In this document: one piece after another, positions 1 through 10,869 of the stretch | How positions within the stretch are numbered: the first letter of the stretch is position 1 | Layout: each line of letters starts with the position of its first letter | Origin: Ailurus styani | Lineage: Eukaryota > Chordata > Mammalia > Carnivora > Ailuridae | Direction of reading: 5' to 3' | Length of the DNA: 64,000 bases | Assembly: GCA_002007465.1 (NCBI GenBank) | Contig: LNAC01000018.1 | Span: 4,449,481-4,513,480, forward strand | Notes under the pieces: generated by a model | Seen by the model: the letters and a program-made list of their open reading frames with translations, nothing else | Databases searched by the model: none | What the model was told of the DNA's origin: nothing | Program-made: the position numbers and the translations under genes

Positions 1-544
1 TTTTGCAGTAGTTTTTTAAATAAAAATATCCTGTTGGTCTTGCTTAAGATCATTCTTGCAAAAAGAATGAATACTCATTGTAAAATATTCAAATAATACT
101 AATACAAACAATATTAGAGTACAGTAAAGTTGGAACCGGCAGTTTGCTTCCTCCTGGTCACCAGACTGTGGTTGCCTCCGGACCATCCACCCACCCCTCC
201 CATCCAGGAAGCAGCCGGGCATTTTCATGGGATTATCTCCACCCGCAGTTCCATGAGTGGCTTTTGGAATGGTCTAAACCTCCCATTCTCAACCTTAACA
301 ACCAAACCCTGATATCGTAACAAACATTCCATGATACTATTTTACCATACTGACCTATTAAATCAACAGATCATATATCATGATTTAACTTATGCTATAA
401 TGCTGTAACTCTAATATAAAGGAGAGATAATAGGAAAATAATTCATTACAACATGATATGTATTTCAGTATGTAAATGCTGGGGCACAACAATAATAAAA
501 GACATAATGAGGTAGTTAGATGCTTGCACCTAATGGTAGAATCA
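1..544. other. Unannotated AT-rich sequence
   Basis: I recognise no gene or named repeat here. Short open frames on both strands around 16-312 overlap each other, contain no motif, and look like chance. Confidence 0.5.
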
Positions 545-1460
545 CCATTCATTCAATAAATAGTTTTTGAACACTATGTATTGAGCACTGTCCTAAATTC
601 ATTGGAGATACAGACAGAAATCCCTACTTCATGAAACTTACATTCTAAGAGGGTGATGGGGTGTGGATAACAATCAATCAACATAAGTAAATTATATATC
701 AGATTAGAAGTTAGTAAGTATTATTGGGAAAAAAAGAAACCAGAGTTCAGAGCGGTAGGGAAGTCAGTGGTGGGTTGCAGTTTAAATGAGAGTGGTCGGG
801 GCACCTGGGTGGCTCGGTCAGTGAAGTGGTGGCCTTTGGCTCAGGTCATGATCCCAGGGTCCTGGGATCAAGCCCAGAGCATTGGGCTTCCTGCTCAGTG
901 GGAAGTCTGCTTCTCCCTCTGTCCGCTGTTTGTGGGCTCTTTCTCTCTCCCTCTCTCGCTCCCCACTCTTTCTCTTAAATAAATAAAGTCTTTAAAAAAA
1001 AATAAAATAGAGTGGTCAAGGCAGGTCTCACTAGTGAGCCATATTAGGGCAAAGATTTGAAGGAGGTAAGGAAATGAATCATGCAGATATCTAGGGGGAA
1101 AGTATCCAGGCAGAGGGAATAGACTGTGCAAATGTTCTAAGGCGGAAGCTTGTCTGGTGAGTGCGTGTACTTTAGGTAGCAAATGAGGTGGACTGGAGTC
1201 AGTAATAGAAGAAAAAGCAGAAGCAGGAGATGAGTCAGAGAGGCAACAGAGCCAGATCTCACAGGGCTTCATAGAACATTGTAAGGCTTGTACTCTCAGT
1301 AAAATGGTGCAACGTTAGATGATTTGGAGCAGAGGAGTGACATGATCTGATCTACATTTTAAAAAGAAAAATCTGGCTGCTCTGTTAAGGATAGATTGTA
1401 GGGTGGAAGCAGAGAGACCAGTTGGGAGGTTGTTATAAGAATTCAGGCGAGAAACGAACA
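545..1460 (+). repeat. Ancient mammalian interspersed repeat, split by a SINE
   Basis: The stretch starts like a degenerate 'attcattcaataaatatttattgagcac' motif and continues through 'ggtctcactagtgagcc', 'gaaggaggtaaggaaatg', 'ccaggcagagggaatag' and 'agaggagtgacatgatctga'. I recognise this string as a common, old mammalian dispersed repeat but cannot name the family with certainty. It is heavily diverged and interrupted at 798-1008 by a SINE. A second piece of the same family lies at 31030-31500. Confidence 0.55.
798..1008 (+). mobile_element. Can-SINE, plus
   Basis: Typical head (gcacctgggtggctcggtc), CT-rich middle and an AAATAAATAAAGTCTTTAAAA tail. Flanked by the 9-bp TSD agagtggtc at 789-797 and 1009-1017. 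It interrupts an ancient repeat, so it is younger than that repeat. Confidence 0.95.
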
Positions 1461-2164
1461 CAACAGCTACAAATGCATACTAATATTCAGTACCGTATTT
1501 CATAGAATCTAAGATGTCATTGATCATAGGATACATCCCAATTTCAGGGATAAAATATGCGGTGTGAATTGCATTATGCATCGCGAACTGCAATATGCAG
1601 GGCTGAACTGGTAACTCAAATACCATAAGTGGTGTCGGTTGCTGAAAACATGATTTTCTGAAATAGTGAACAACTCTTGGTAAAGTTCCAAATGAAACAA
1701 AGTACTATTTTCTCTCACTTTACCCATAATTCTCACATCTTGAAGTTCAGTGTATATTAAGACCATGCAAAAATAGTTCATGTTTATATATAAAATGGAG
1801 TTAGGGTCTAGGTTCAGGTTATTATAAATGGGTTTTTTTTTAATGTACATTAATGTCAAGCAGGACATTACAAGTCGTGCAAGATGTAGGAAATTCTGGA
1901 TTGGATTGGATTGTTCTATACATTATCAGAATCTAGTATCTCTGGCCCATATTCTCTAAATGTTCAATCATTATAACAACCAAAATTACTCCCTAAGTTT
2001 ACAAATAGGTACCTAGAATGTGAGGCCAGCATACTGCATGATTCAGGAAAAGGCATCTGCCCAGGACTGCTGTGTGACAAGTAACAGGAGAAGCCCATAG
2101 GCCTGAATATGCCAGCAACCCTTCCAATACCAGGGAGAATGAGCCTTGGGATGAAGTCTTTACC
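1461..2164. other. Unannotated sequence
   Basis: No gene is supported. The part around 1490-1620 ('tttcatagaatctaagatgtcattgat...') has the feel of an old dispersed repeat, but I cannot assign it. The 114-codon minus frame at 1524-1868 has no recognisable motif. Confidence 0.4.
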
Positions 2165-2712
2165 TTTTTTTTAAAAAATGTACTACTTTTTAAAATTGTG
2201 GTACAAAATACATAAAATTTACCATCTTAACCATTTTTAAAAGATTTATTTATTTGAGAAAGAGAGGGAGCGTGTGTGTGTATGTGCAAGCTGGGGGTGG
2301 GCAGGGGAAGAGGGAGAGAGAATCCTCAAACAGAGGCCCCACTGAGCCTGGAGCCCAGTGCAGGGCTAGATCCCAGGATCCTAAGGTCATGACCTGAGCC
2401 GAAATCAAGAGTCAGACACTTAACCAGCTAAGATACCCAGACACCGCCCCCCCCATCTTAACCATTTTTAAGTGTACTTTCACATTTTTGTGCAAACAAT
2501 CTCCAGGACTCTTTTTTATCTTGCATAAAGAAATTCTATACCCATAAAACCACAACTCCCCATTCCCCACGCACCACAAGTCCTTGGCAGCCATCATTCT
2601 ACTTCTGTCTCCATGAGTTTGGCCACTCTAAGTACCTCATGTAAGTGGAATCATACAGTGTTTGTCCTTTTGTGTCTGGCTTATTTCATGTAACATAATG
2701 TTCCCAAGACAC
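2165..2712 (-). mobile_element. Old L1 3' end, minus, split by a SINE
   Basis: Read on the minus strand this is the standard old L1 3'UTR, with the motif 'aatggttaagatggtaaatttt' next to the A-rich end. It continues after the SINE with the 'actccccattcccc' and 'gtggaatcatacagtgtttgtcc' segments. It is 5'-truncated and diverged. Confidence 0.8.
2241..2452 (-). mobile_element. Can-SINE, minus
   Basis: Tail (aagatttatttatttgagaaag) on the left, head (ccagacaccgcccc, degenerate) on the right. The 19-bp TSD ccatcttaaccatttttaa is exact at 2222-2240 and 2453-2471. It carries an internal GTGTGTGT patch at 2272-2283. Confidence 0.95.
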
Positions 2713-2929
2713 TTTTATCTTTGAAGGCAAAGGACAAAACAGAGGAAAGCTAGCAGCTCAAAGACATTGTTGAATCCTTTCGTCAACCTTTCAACAAAGC
2801 CCACTTTTTGACTGGACATTTTGGTGACTTGGCCAACATATTCCACTTACTATTTAGTCATATTTGTGTCAAATCTTCTATTACTTGTAAATGAAAACAC
2901 AAAAACTGATACCCTACCTTCTTTCCTCA

Positions 2930-4612
2930 AATAATATTAACAGCTTGGTATATATTCTTTTGGACTCTTTAATATACAAATAAAGATGTATATTTTATTT
3001 TTACATAAGTGAAATTCTATAATACTGTTAAGCAACCTGATTTTTTCCAGACATCTTCCACTGTTAATAAATATAGATCTAGCTTAAATTCTTCTAGAGC
3101 CCTGTTGTATGGATGAACCAGAGTTTATTTAACCAACCCACTATCGACAAACATTTAGGATCTTCTCAGTGTTTTGATTACCGTAAACATGTTATAGTGA
3201 ACATCCTTCTGCACATTTATTTCCTTTGAAACATTCCTAGAAGAAATTCCTTTCCAATGGCTGCATTAATTTCTATTCCCCATAACAATGTGTAAGAGTT
3301 CCTGATTCCCTATAGTCTTAAAAATATTGTCCATCATTTTCATCTTTACTAATATAACATAGAAAAATAATATCTGGGGCATCTGGGTTGGTTTAGTCAG
3401 TTAAGAGTCTGCCTTGAGCTCAAGTCATGATCTCAGGGTCCTGGGATTAAGTCCCACGTTGTGACCCTTGCTCAGCGGGTGTCTGCTTCTCCCTCTCTTC
3501 CCCTCTCCTGCTCTCTCCCTCTCTCAAATAAACAAAATCTTTTTTAAAAAATATCTAGCTTTTCTTGAAATTAGGAGTTCTCTTTTGCAAGTAAAGAATT
3601 TTTTAAATGTTAATTGGCCATTTTCACTTCTTTTTTTGTGAAATGACTATTGAAATCCTTTGTCCATTTGCCTATCAGGGTATTCATCATTTGCCTAATA
3701 ACTCATAAAAGCTCTTTAAAGAAGTAGGCAGATTAAAACCTTGTCCATCAAATATGTTGCAAATATCGCTCCCAGTTTATTATTTTTAATGGTTTTAATA
3801 AAATCTTTTCCATACAGAAGTTTTATTTTTGTAGAAGCGTTATTTTATTCTTATATGAATAGCAAGTTGTCCCAACACTTATTGAATAATCTGTCTTTCC
3901 TGTTTTAAAATGCCATCTTTACATCTTAAATCCCCACACTAAAACTTCACAGTGTATGGATCTGCTTTAGGGCTTTCCACTTCATTCTATTGGTTCTTTT
4001 TTCTACCTATGTGACAGCTGCTCCTTCTACTTCTTTTTTTTTTTTCTTTCTTTTAAAATGTTCTTGGCTTTATCACATATCTGTTTTTCAGATGAACTTC
4101 AGAAACAATTTGAGACGTTCTGAAGACTCTATTCTGATTTTGTTTGGAATTGCAATTACAGATTAATCTGTAAAGAAATGACTAATTTTTTATATTGACT
4201 TTTGCCTTTTTAATGTATTTTAGTAAAATAGTGTTGTTTTCTCTGAAAGCTCCTACACATTTTAGATTAAATTTATTCAGAGGTATTTCGTAACTTTTGT
4301 TATTACTATAAATCAAATATTTTTCTAACTGGCATACAGGTTGTTTTTGTATTTGTGTGCGTGTATGTGTGTGTTTACATACATACCTGTGTAGTATGTA
4401 TTTCCCCTTAGTCACCTTCTTGAACTCTTTAAAAAAATTTTTCTCCTTTCTTGGAGTTACCTCAACATATAACAAAACGGTCTCCAAATAATGATTTTTT
4501 AAAATATCTTTCAAAAGTTATACCTTTTATTTATTTTTCTTGTCTTATCATATTAGATAGGCCTTCCAGAAAAACATTTAAGAATAGAAGTAGTAACTGG
4601 AATCTTTGTCTT
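2930..4612 (-). mobile_element. Old L1 (3'UTR and ORF2 C-terminal region), minus, decayed
   Basis: On the minus strand this matches the L1 region around the end of ORF2. Landmarks on the plus strand are 'ttatttaaccaacccactatcgacaaacatttagg', 'atcctttgtccatttgcctatcagg' and 'tggttcttttttctacctatgtgaca'. Many indels and no open frame remain. One SINE sits inside at 3376-3549, and the distal end is cut by the SINE/L1 nest that begins at 4613. Confidence 0.7.
3376..3549 (+). mobile_element. Can-SINE, plus
   Basis: Head ggggcatctgggttggttta, CT-rich block (3488-3526) and CAAATAAACAAAATCTTTTT tail. The flanks share a short TSD, aatatct (3369-3375, and after the tail near 3550). Moderately diverged. 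Confidence 0.9.
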
Positions 4613-4625
4613 GTTTACATTTTTT

Positions 4626-4870
4626 AAAATTTTTATTTTTATTTATTTTTTTTTAAGATTTTATTTATTTATTTGACAGAGAGAGAGAGATCACAAGTAG
4701 GCAGAGAGGCAGGGAGAGAGAAAGGAGAAAGCAGGCTCCCCACTGAGCAGGATCCCAGGACCCTGGGACCATNAAAGCAGGCTCCCCGCTGAGCAGGATC
4801 CCAGGACCCTGGGACCATGACCTGAGCCGAAGGCAGCCACTTAACCGACTGAACCACCCAAGTGCCCCTT
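4626..4870 (-). mobile_element. Can-SINE, minus, with a 45-bp internal duplication at an N
   Basis: Young-type SINE (gacagagagagagagatcacaagtaggcagagaggcag region) with TSD copies gtttacatttttt (4613-4625) and gttcccatttttt (4871-4883). Positions 4728-4772 and 4774-4818 are nearly identical 45-mers separated by a single N at 4773. This probably means an unmerged contig overlap rather than a real duplication. Confidence 0.9.
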
Positions 4871-5073
4871 GTTCCCATTTTTTATTATTTTTTTAAATTA
4901 TTATTTGCCCCAGGGGTACAGGTTTGTGAATCATCAGGCTTACACCTTTCACAGCACTCACCATAGCACAAACCCTCCTCAATGCCCATAACCCATCCAC
5001 CCTATCCCTACCCTCCCACCCCCCAGTAACCCTCAGTTTGTTTCATGAGATTAAGAGTCTCCTATGGTTTGTC

Positions 5074-5402
5074 NNNNNNNNNNNNNNNNNNNNNNNNNNN
5101 NNNNNNNNNNNNNNNNNNNNNNNNNNNNNNNNNNNNNNNNNNNNNNNNNNNNNNNNNNNNNNNNNNNNNNNNNNNNNNNNNNNNNNNNNNNNNNNNNNNN
5201 NNNNNNNNNNNNNNNNNNNNNNNNNNNNNNNNNNNNNNNNNNNNNNNNNNNNNNNNNNNNNNNNNNNNNNNNNNNNNNNNNNNNNNNNNNNNNNNNNNNN
5301 NNNNNNNNNNNNNNNNNNNNNNNNNNNNNNNNNNNNNNNNNNNNNNNNNNNNNNNNNNNNNNNNNNNNNNNNNNNNNNNNNNNNNNNNNNNNNNNNNNNN
5401 NN
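5074..5402. other. Assembly gap (329 N)
   Basis: A run of 329 Ns inside the 3' part of the young L1, covering the ORF2 stop and the start of the 3'UTR. Nothing can be said about its content beyond the expected L1 sequence. Confidence 1.
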
Positions 5403-6501
5403 CACTACCTTTGTGTCTTTAGGATAAATACCCAGTAGTGCGATTGCTGGGTCGTAGGGTAGCTCCATTTTCAACTTTTTGAGGAATCTCCATACTGTTT
5501 TCCAGAGTGGCTGCACCAGCTTGCATTCCGACCAACAGCATAGGAGGGTTCCCCTTTCTCCGCATCCTCGCCAACATCTGTCATTTCCTGACTTGTTGAT
5601 TTTAGCCATTCTGACTGGTGTAAGGTGGTATCTCGCTGTGGTTTTAATTTGTATTTCTCTGATGCCGAGTGATGTTGAGCACTTTCTCATGTGTCTGTTG
5701 GCCATTTGGATGTCTTCTTTGGAGAAATGTCTGTTCATGTCTTCTGCCCATTTCTTGACTGGGTTATTTGTTTTATGGGTGTTGAGTTTGAGAAGCTCTT
5801 TATAGATTTTGGATACTAGCCCTTTATCTGATATGTCATTTGCAAATATCTTCTCCCATTCTGTCAGTTGTCTTTTGGTTTTGTTGACTGTTTCCTTTGC
5901 TGTGCAAAAGCTTTTAATCTTGATGAAGTCCCAATAGTTCATTTTTGCCCTTGCTTCCCTTGCCTTTGGTGATGTTCCTAGGAAGAAGTTGCTGCGGTTG
6001 AGGTCGAAGAGGTTGCTGCCTGTGTTCTCCTCAAGGATTTTGATGGGTTCCTTTCTCACATTGAGGTCTTTCATCCATTTTGAGTCTATTTTTTGTGTGT
6101 GGTGTAAGGAAATGATCCAGTTTCATTTTTTTGCATGTGGCTGTCCAGTTTTCCCAACACCATTTGTTGAAGAGACTGTTTTTTTTCCATTGGACACTCT
6201 TTCCTGCTTTGTTGAAGATTAGTTGACCATATTGTTGAAGGTCCATTTCTGGGCTCTCTATTCTGTTCCACTGATCTATGTGTCTGTTTTTGTGCCAGTA
6301 CCATACTGTCTTGATGATGACAGCTTTGTAATAGAGCTTGAAATCTGGAATTGTGATGCCNATGCCACCAACTTTGGTTTTCTTTTTCAACATTCCTTTG
6401 GCTATTCATGGTCTTTTCTGGTTCCATATAAATTTTAGGATTATTCGTTCCATTTCTTTGAAATAAATTGCTGGTATTTTGATGGGGATTGCGTTAAATG
6501 T

Positions 6502-6750
6502 GAAGAAAGAGAACTTAAGGAGTCAATCCCATTTACAATTGCACCCCAAACCATAAGATACCTAGGAATAAACCTAACCAAAGAGGCAAAGAATCTGTAC
6601 TCAGAAAACTATAAGGTACTCATGAAAGAAATTGAGGAAGACACAAAGAAGTGGAAAAACATTCCATGCTCATGGATGGGAAGAACAAATATTGTGAAAA
6701 TGTCTATGCTACCTAGAGCAATCTACACATTTAATGCAATCCCCCTCAAA
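6502..6750 (+). mobile_element. Inverted 5' segment of the twin-primed L1
   Basis: Plus-strand ORF2 sequence encoding ...[24 protein letters not shown]... and ...[27 protein letters not shown]. It is head-to-head with the minus-strand body, which ends at about 6501. The layout (inverted 5' part, short overlap at the junction, single TSD around both parts) is the signature of twin priming during target-primed reverse transcription. Confidence 0.92.
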
Positions 6751-6751
6751 T

Positions 6752-6959
6752 ATTTTTTTATTATTTTTTTAAAGATTTTATTTATTTATGTGATAAAGAG
6801 AGACATGGTGAGAGAGGGAATACAAGCAGGAGGAGTGGAAGAGGGAGAAACAAGCTTCCTGCCGAGCAGGAAACCCAATGCGGAGCTGGATCTCCGGACG
6901 CTGGGATCATGACCTGGGCCGAAGGCAGACACTTAACCACTGAGTCACTCAGGTGCCCG
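6752..6959 (-). mobile_element. Can-SINE, minus
   Basis: The head (rc gggcacctgagtgactcagtgg) abuts gtttccatttttt at 6961-6973. The A/T tail on the left contains the right copy of the neighbouring L1's TSD, so the L1 landed in this SINE's tail. The SINE's own left TSD copy is then gttcccatttttt at 4871-4883, now 1.9 kb away. Confidence 0.88.
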
Positions 6960-6973
6960 TGTTTCCATTTTTT

Positions 6974-7070
6974 AATAACAGTTTTATTGAGATATAATTT
7001 ATATGCCATGAAATTCACCTTGCTAAAGTGTACAATTTAGCATACACTTAGAAAGCTAGGGCTGAATCCT
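6974..7070 (-). mobile_element. Old L1 3'-terminal fragment, minus
   Basis: The motif 'gttttattgagatataattta...gccatgaaattcacc...aaagtgtacaattta' is the reverse complement of an old L1 3' end. Confidence 0.7.
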
Positions 7071-7194
7071 AAAGGCACTGATGTTTGGAGGCTGACAGCT
7101 AACAACAGTCCTTACAGTTGACTGAGCATTGCATTTCCATAGTTGCCATATTTGTATTATAATCTCTTAGGTATATATTATGTCACAAAGTTTA

Positions 7195-7305
7195 GAATAT
7201 CCTCCTCTTCTTTAAATAATATTTTGTATTCCCCAAAGTCCTTAGTATAGCTTCTTGCCTATGGTAGGACCTCATTAAATACGTGTGGAATAAATAAATA
7301 AGTAC
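7195..7305 (+). repeat. L2 3' end, plus
   Basis: The string 'tttgtattccccaaagtccttagtatagcttcttgcctatggtaggacctcattaaata' aligns with the conserved L2 terminus (tttgtatccccag...gcctggcacatagtaggtgctcaataaat). Diverged. Confidence 0.6.
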
Positions 7306-7403
7306 TACCCTCTAATTTCAGGATATTCAGATAATTCTGGGCAGAAAAGTATTTGACACAGCTCTTACCAGTGATATGCTGGTAAATGTTTAAAAACGTT
7401 CCT

Positions 7404-7590
7404 TTTTTTTTTAAGTTTTTATTTATTTGTCAGAGAAGAGAGAGCGCACAAGCAGGAGGAACAGCAGGCAGAGGGATTAGCAGACTCCCCACTGAGCAAG
7501 GATCCCGATGTGGGACTTGATCCCAGGATTCTGGGATCATGACCCAAGCCAAAGGCAGAAGCTTAACTGACTAAGCCACCCAGGAGTCCC
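7404..7590 (-). mobile_element. Can-SINE, minus
   Basis: Tail ttttttttttaagtttttatttatttgtcagag on the left and head (gccacccaggagtccc) on the right. The flanks ttaaaaacgttcctt and ttaacaaccagttctt look like a decayed TSD. A minor variant lacks part of the CT-rich region. Confidence 0.88.
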
Positions 7591-7979
7591 TTAACAACCA
7601 GTTCTTACAAGTACTGATTTCTAGTGTTCGCTGATTTCCAAGGTATCAATATTCCCACCATGGTCAATTTTGTTACCTCTATAATGTTAACCAGGATGCA
7701 AAATTCCTGAAATTTTGATAATCAGTCCTCTCAATCTGATAGAAGCCAGCTCTGGCACACCACTGGTTCTTAACCTCAAAGAGGTTTTAGTGTGTTTTTT
7801 CTTTCCTTTGTATTTTTTATTTATTGGAAGAAAAAAATTAGAATAATGTTAAATGAAATTTAAAAAACTAATTCACCCATAATTCATCTATTCTAACAGC
7901 TAACCTAACTCCACAGTTTTCTGTGTTCTCTTTGCTTTATGCATACATATTTTCAATAATTGTAATCATCAAATTCTTT
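7591..7979. other. Unannotated AT-rich sequence
   Basis: No gene or named repeat seen. Confidence 0.4.
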
Positions 7980-8210
7980 AAAATGTTTTGTTTTAGCAAA
8001 GTTTAAATATATACAGAGTAGACAGAATAAAATAATAACCCCATGTACTACTTACCCAGCCCCCCAGAACATCACCTTGTAACCAACCCTGTCTTAACTA
8101 CACCAGCTACTTGCCTCCCACCCACATTTTTTTAAATAAATCCCAAACATCATATCCTTCCATCTGTAAATATTTCAATAGTAACCATTTAATTTTTCAT
8201 TCACTTGTAG
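7980..8210. repeat. Probable old L1 3'UTR-type fragment
   Basis: The text 'tacagagtagacagaataaaataa...ccccatgtactacttaccc' and 'aataaatcccaaacatcatatccttccatctgtaaatatttcaatag' resembles a common, old L1-associated untranslated segment. Assignment is by memory of the motif and is weak. Confidence 0.4.
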
Positions 8211-8889
8211 TCTAAGGAAGACAAAGTCATAAATAATTCAACTAGGAAAACATTTTAAATATACTGATGTTGGCAGTGAGGATTGATGGCAGTGAGGGTC
8301 AAGGGAGGAGTGTCTAAAAGCTACAGCATCCGAAGAACTTTATTAGCGAATCTTTTCCTTTTTTCCTCATCCTTCTCTTTGTGGCAAAGTGCAACAGAAC
8401 CCAATTAAAATCCTACATGTTATCTATATACACAGAATCACATATAACGTGGATCAGATCAGTGTCTCTATACATGAAAAAATACCCATCAAAGCAAATT
8501 TTATTTATTATGATTAAATCCCAAGGCATTTTTATTAGCAATTTTTAAGGATTTCACTACAAGCCCCTTGGACATATATTTTTTTAACTTTCCATCTGAT
8601 TATCCATTGGTCCAACATTTCCTGGAAGATAGATTATTGTCTCCTTCCCTCATTCTATTAATTTATGCTGCCCTCAGGCCTTTAGGGAAGAGTAGTACAG
8701 AGCATGCAACATTGAATCCCAGTCCCAAATACAAATCTGGCAAGCAAGAAGTCCTCATTATTCCTACATTTTCCACTAGATGCTTGATACTCTAGTAGAG
8801 TTATTCACTGTAAACTGGGAGTGGAGATCAGAAATTTTTATTAGTTTTATAATCCTTTTAGACTATTAGTTACAATTTTGGACATACAC
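8211..8889. other. Unannotated sequence
   Basis: No supported feature. The 75-codon plus frame at 8568-8795 has no motif and no conserved context. Confidence 0.4.
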
Positions 8890-9032
8890 TATCTCCTACC
8901 ATGGCTCTGCCTGCAAGGTAGATTTTATTGTACCAAATTTCCAGAAGAGAAAACCAAGACCAACAGAGACTTACTTAAGATCAAACACTTAAATTGGTGA
9001 ACCCAGGATTTGAACCCTAGTGCATCAACTGA
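8890..9032 (-). repeat. MIR, minus
   Basis: The order 'gcaaggtagattttattgtacc', 'cagaagagaaaaccaagac', 'agagacttacttaagatcaaac' and 'cccaggatttgaacccta' matches MIR in reverse orientation. Confidence 0.75.
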
Positions 9033-9419
9033 GGTTATCTGGTTGCAAAAGAAACTGGCTAAGTTCAGCCAAAAAAGAGGATATTAAAAAGAGGATATTA
9101 ATTGAAGAGCTCACAGAATGAACTGGAAGCCATATAAGACAGGGCTGGGACCAAGGGCAACGGGGATGACCCCATCCTCTAGTCGAGAAAGTATGAACAT
9201 CAACCATTTTTTTTTCATCCTTCTGTCATTTTGTTCAAGACTCAGCGTTCATGGAAAGAGTCCTCCCATGGTCTTTAACTTCTGAAGGGGGCAGGACATG
9301 TAATTTACTACTCCATGAAGAAGCCCCATTCCATAGAAGTAATTCCTCAAAATGAATTCAGGTCACAGTTTTGAGGAGTGACATGGATGCTGGGTGGGAA
9401 AAGAAAAAGAAAAAAAGTT
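9033..9419. other. Unannotated sequence with a short direct repeat
   Basis: Contains the adjacent repeat aagaggatattaa (9074-9086, 9088-9100). No other feature seen. Confidence 0.4.
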
Positions 9420-9904
9420 TTGTGATGACATCTTGAATGCACTGTGAGATCTCCCTTCAAAGAGGGACTTGTCACTCCAGCTGTGGAAGTGTTGTTTATA
9501 GAGAGCCTTCAGCTGTCAATCCTTCAGGAATTGCCTTTGCTGCAGAGAGCTATTTCATACATGGTTATACCCTTCCAGGGATAGCCCACATTATTGAAGG
9601 TGGGGTATAAAGGCCATTTTAGCTTCATGGCACAACTGTGTAGGGCCATTGTCACTCCTGAGCCCCCTGTGAGGCTGACTGAGGCTGTTGGGAAAGTCTG
9701 CAGCACAGCTCAATTTTTCCCTGTACCCACTCCTGCTCCCACCTCTCCCTTCCATAGGTGTGGATTTCAAGAGACGTTTTAAAAATAAACATCCTGAATG
9801 CTAAACTCAGAGTTTGCTTTCTGGAGAAGCCAACCCCACTTACTGATTCTGTCTGACTCCAAAGTCCAACATTTTACCCCATCAATTGTGATTATGCTTT
9901 ATTA
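9420..9904 (+). repeat. Probable ancient dispersed repeat with a polyadenylation signal
   Basis: The end of this block ('tgctcccacctctcccttccataggtgtggatttc...aaaaataaacatcctgaatgctaaactcagagtttgctttctgg') resembles a widespread old mammalian repeat terminus with an AATAAA at 9784. I cannot name the family. Open frames on both strands at 9524-9782 overlap and look accidental. Confidence 0.4.
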
Positions 9905-10007
9905 TGACTTTTTTTTATTATGGTAAGATAGATATAACATAAAATTAACCATGCTAACCATTTTAAAGTATACAGTTTAGTGGCATTAAGCACATTCACA
10001 TGATTGT
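9905..10007 (-). mobile_element. Old L1 3' end, minus
   Basis: 'ttttttattatggtaagatagatataacataaaattaacc...taaagtatacagtttagtggcattaagcac' is the reverse complement of an old L1 3' end. It is interrupted on the right by a younger plus-strand L1. Confidence 0.8.
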
Positions 10008-10850
10008 CAGATGGCTGACAGACACATGAAAAAATGCTCAACATCACTCATCATCAGAGAACTACAAATCAAATCTGCAATGAGATACCACCTCACACCT
10101 GTCAGAATGGCTAAAATTAACAACACAGGAAACAAGAGATCTTGGTAAGGATGCAGAGAAAGGGGAACCCTCTTGTACTGTTGATGGGAATGCAAAGTGG
10201 GGCAGCCACTCTGGAAAACAGTATGGAGTTTCCTCAGAAAGTTAAAAATAGAACTAACCTATGCTCCAGCAATTGTGGTATTTAACCAAAGGATACAACA
10301 ATACAGATTCAAAGAGGTGCATGCACCCTGATGTTTATACCAGCATTATCAACAATAGCCAAATTATGGAAAGAACCCAAGTGTCCATCGACTTATAAAT
10401 GGATAAAGAAGATCTGGTATCTATATACAATGGAATATTACTCAGCCATCAAAAAGAATGAAATCTTGCCATTTACAATGACATGGATGGAGCTAGAGTG
10501 TATTCTAAGTGAAGTAAGTCAGTCAGAAAAGACAAATACCATATGATTTCACTCAAATGTGGAATTTAGGAAACAAAACAGATGAACATATGGGAAGGAA
10601 AAAAAAAGAAAAAGACAGAGAGAGGGAAGCAAACCATAAGGGATTCTTAACATTAGAGAACAAACTGAGGGTAGATGGAAGAATGTGGGTGGGGTATGGG
10701 CTAAATGGGTGATGGTTATTAAGGAGAGCACTTGTTATGATGCGTACTGGTATTATATGTGATAAATCATTAAATTCTACTCCTGAAACCAATATTACAC
10801 TATATGTTAATTAACTCAAATTAAATAAAAATGTGGGGAAAAAATAATAA
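10008..10850 (+). mobile_element. Truncated carnivoran L1, plus (ORF2 C-terminus and 3'UTR)
   Basis: Begins inside ORF2 ('gacagacacatgaaaaaatgctcaacatc'), passes through the Cys-rich end and a short open stretch at 10331-10546 (ALSTIAKLWKEPKCPSTYKWIKKIWYLYTMEYYSAIKKNEI), then the 3'UTR and A-rich end. Several stops and indels make it dead. Its 3'UTR differs from the young copies at 4898 and 59036 and is closer to the minus-strand copy at 54458-55445, so it represents an older lineage. Confidence 0.9.
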
Positions 10851-10869
10851 CAAATAATTTACTGCTATA

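Larger units (their letters stand above)
4898..6751 (-). mobile_element. Young carnivoran L1, minus, with a twin-primed 5' inversion
   Basis: The 3' end (rc 'tacccctggggcaaataataa') lies at the left. From 5403 to 6074 the minus strand encodes an open ORF2 C-terminus of about 225 visible residues, including [24 protein letters not shown] and the Cys-rich [18 protein letters not shown] segment. The next part, 6075-6500, is in another frame because of a 1-base change in an A run near 6090. At about 6502 the L1 flips: 6502-6750 is plus-strand ORF2 sequence matching 19573-19818 of the longer copy at roughly 3-4% divergence by eye. About 25 bp around 'cacatttaatgcaatcccc' are present on both sides of the flip. 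A 21-bp A/T-rich TSD brackets the element (4877-4897 and 6752-6773). An assembly gap removes 5074-5402. Confidence 0.92.

Noticed and set aside
5038..5438. Open frames running through the N gap
   Set aside because: Their length comes almost entirely from unknown bases; only the minus-strand L1 ORF2 part right of 5402 is meaningful.
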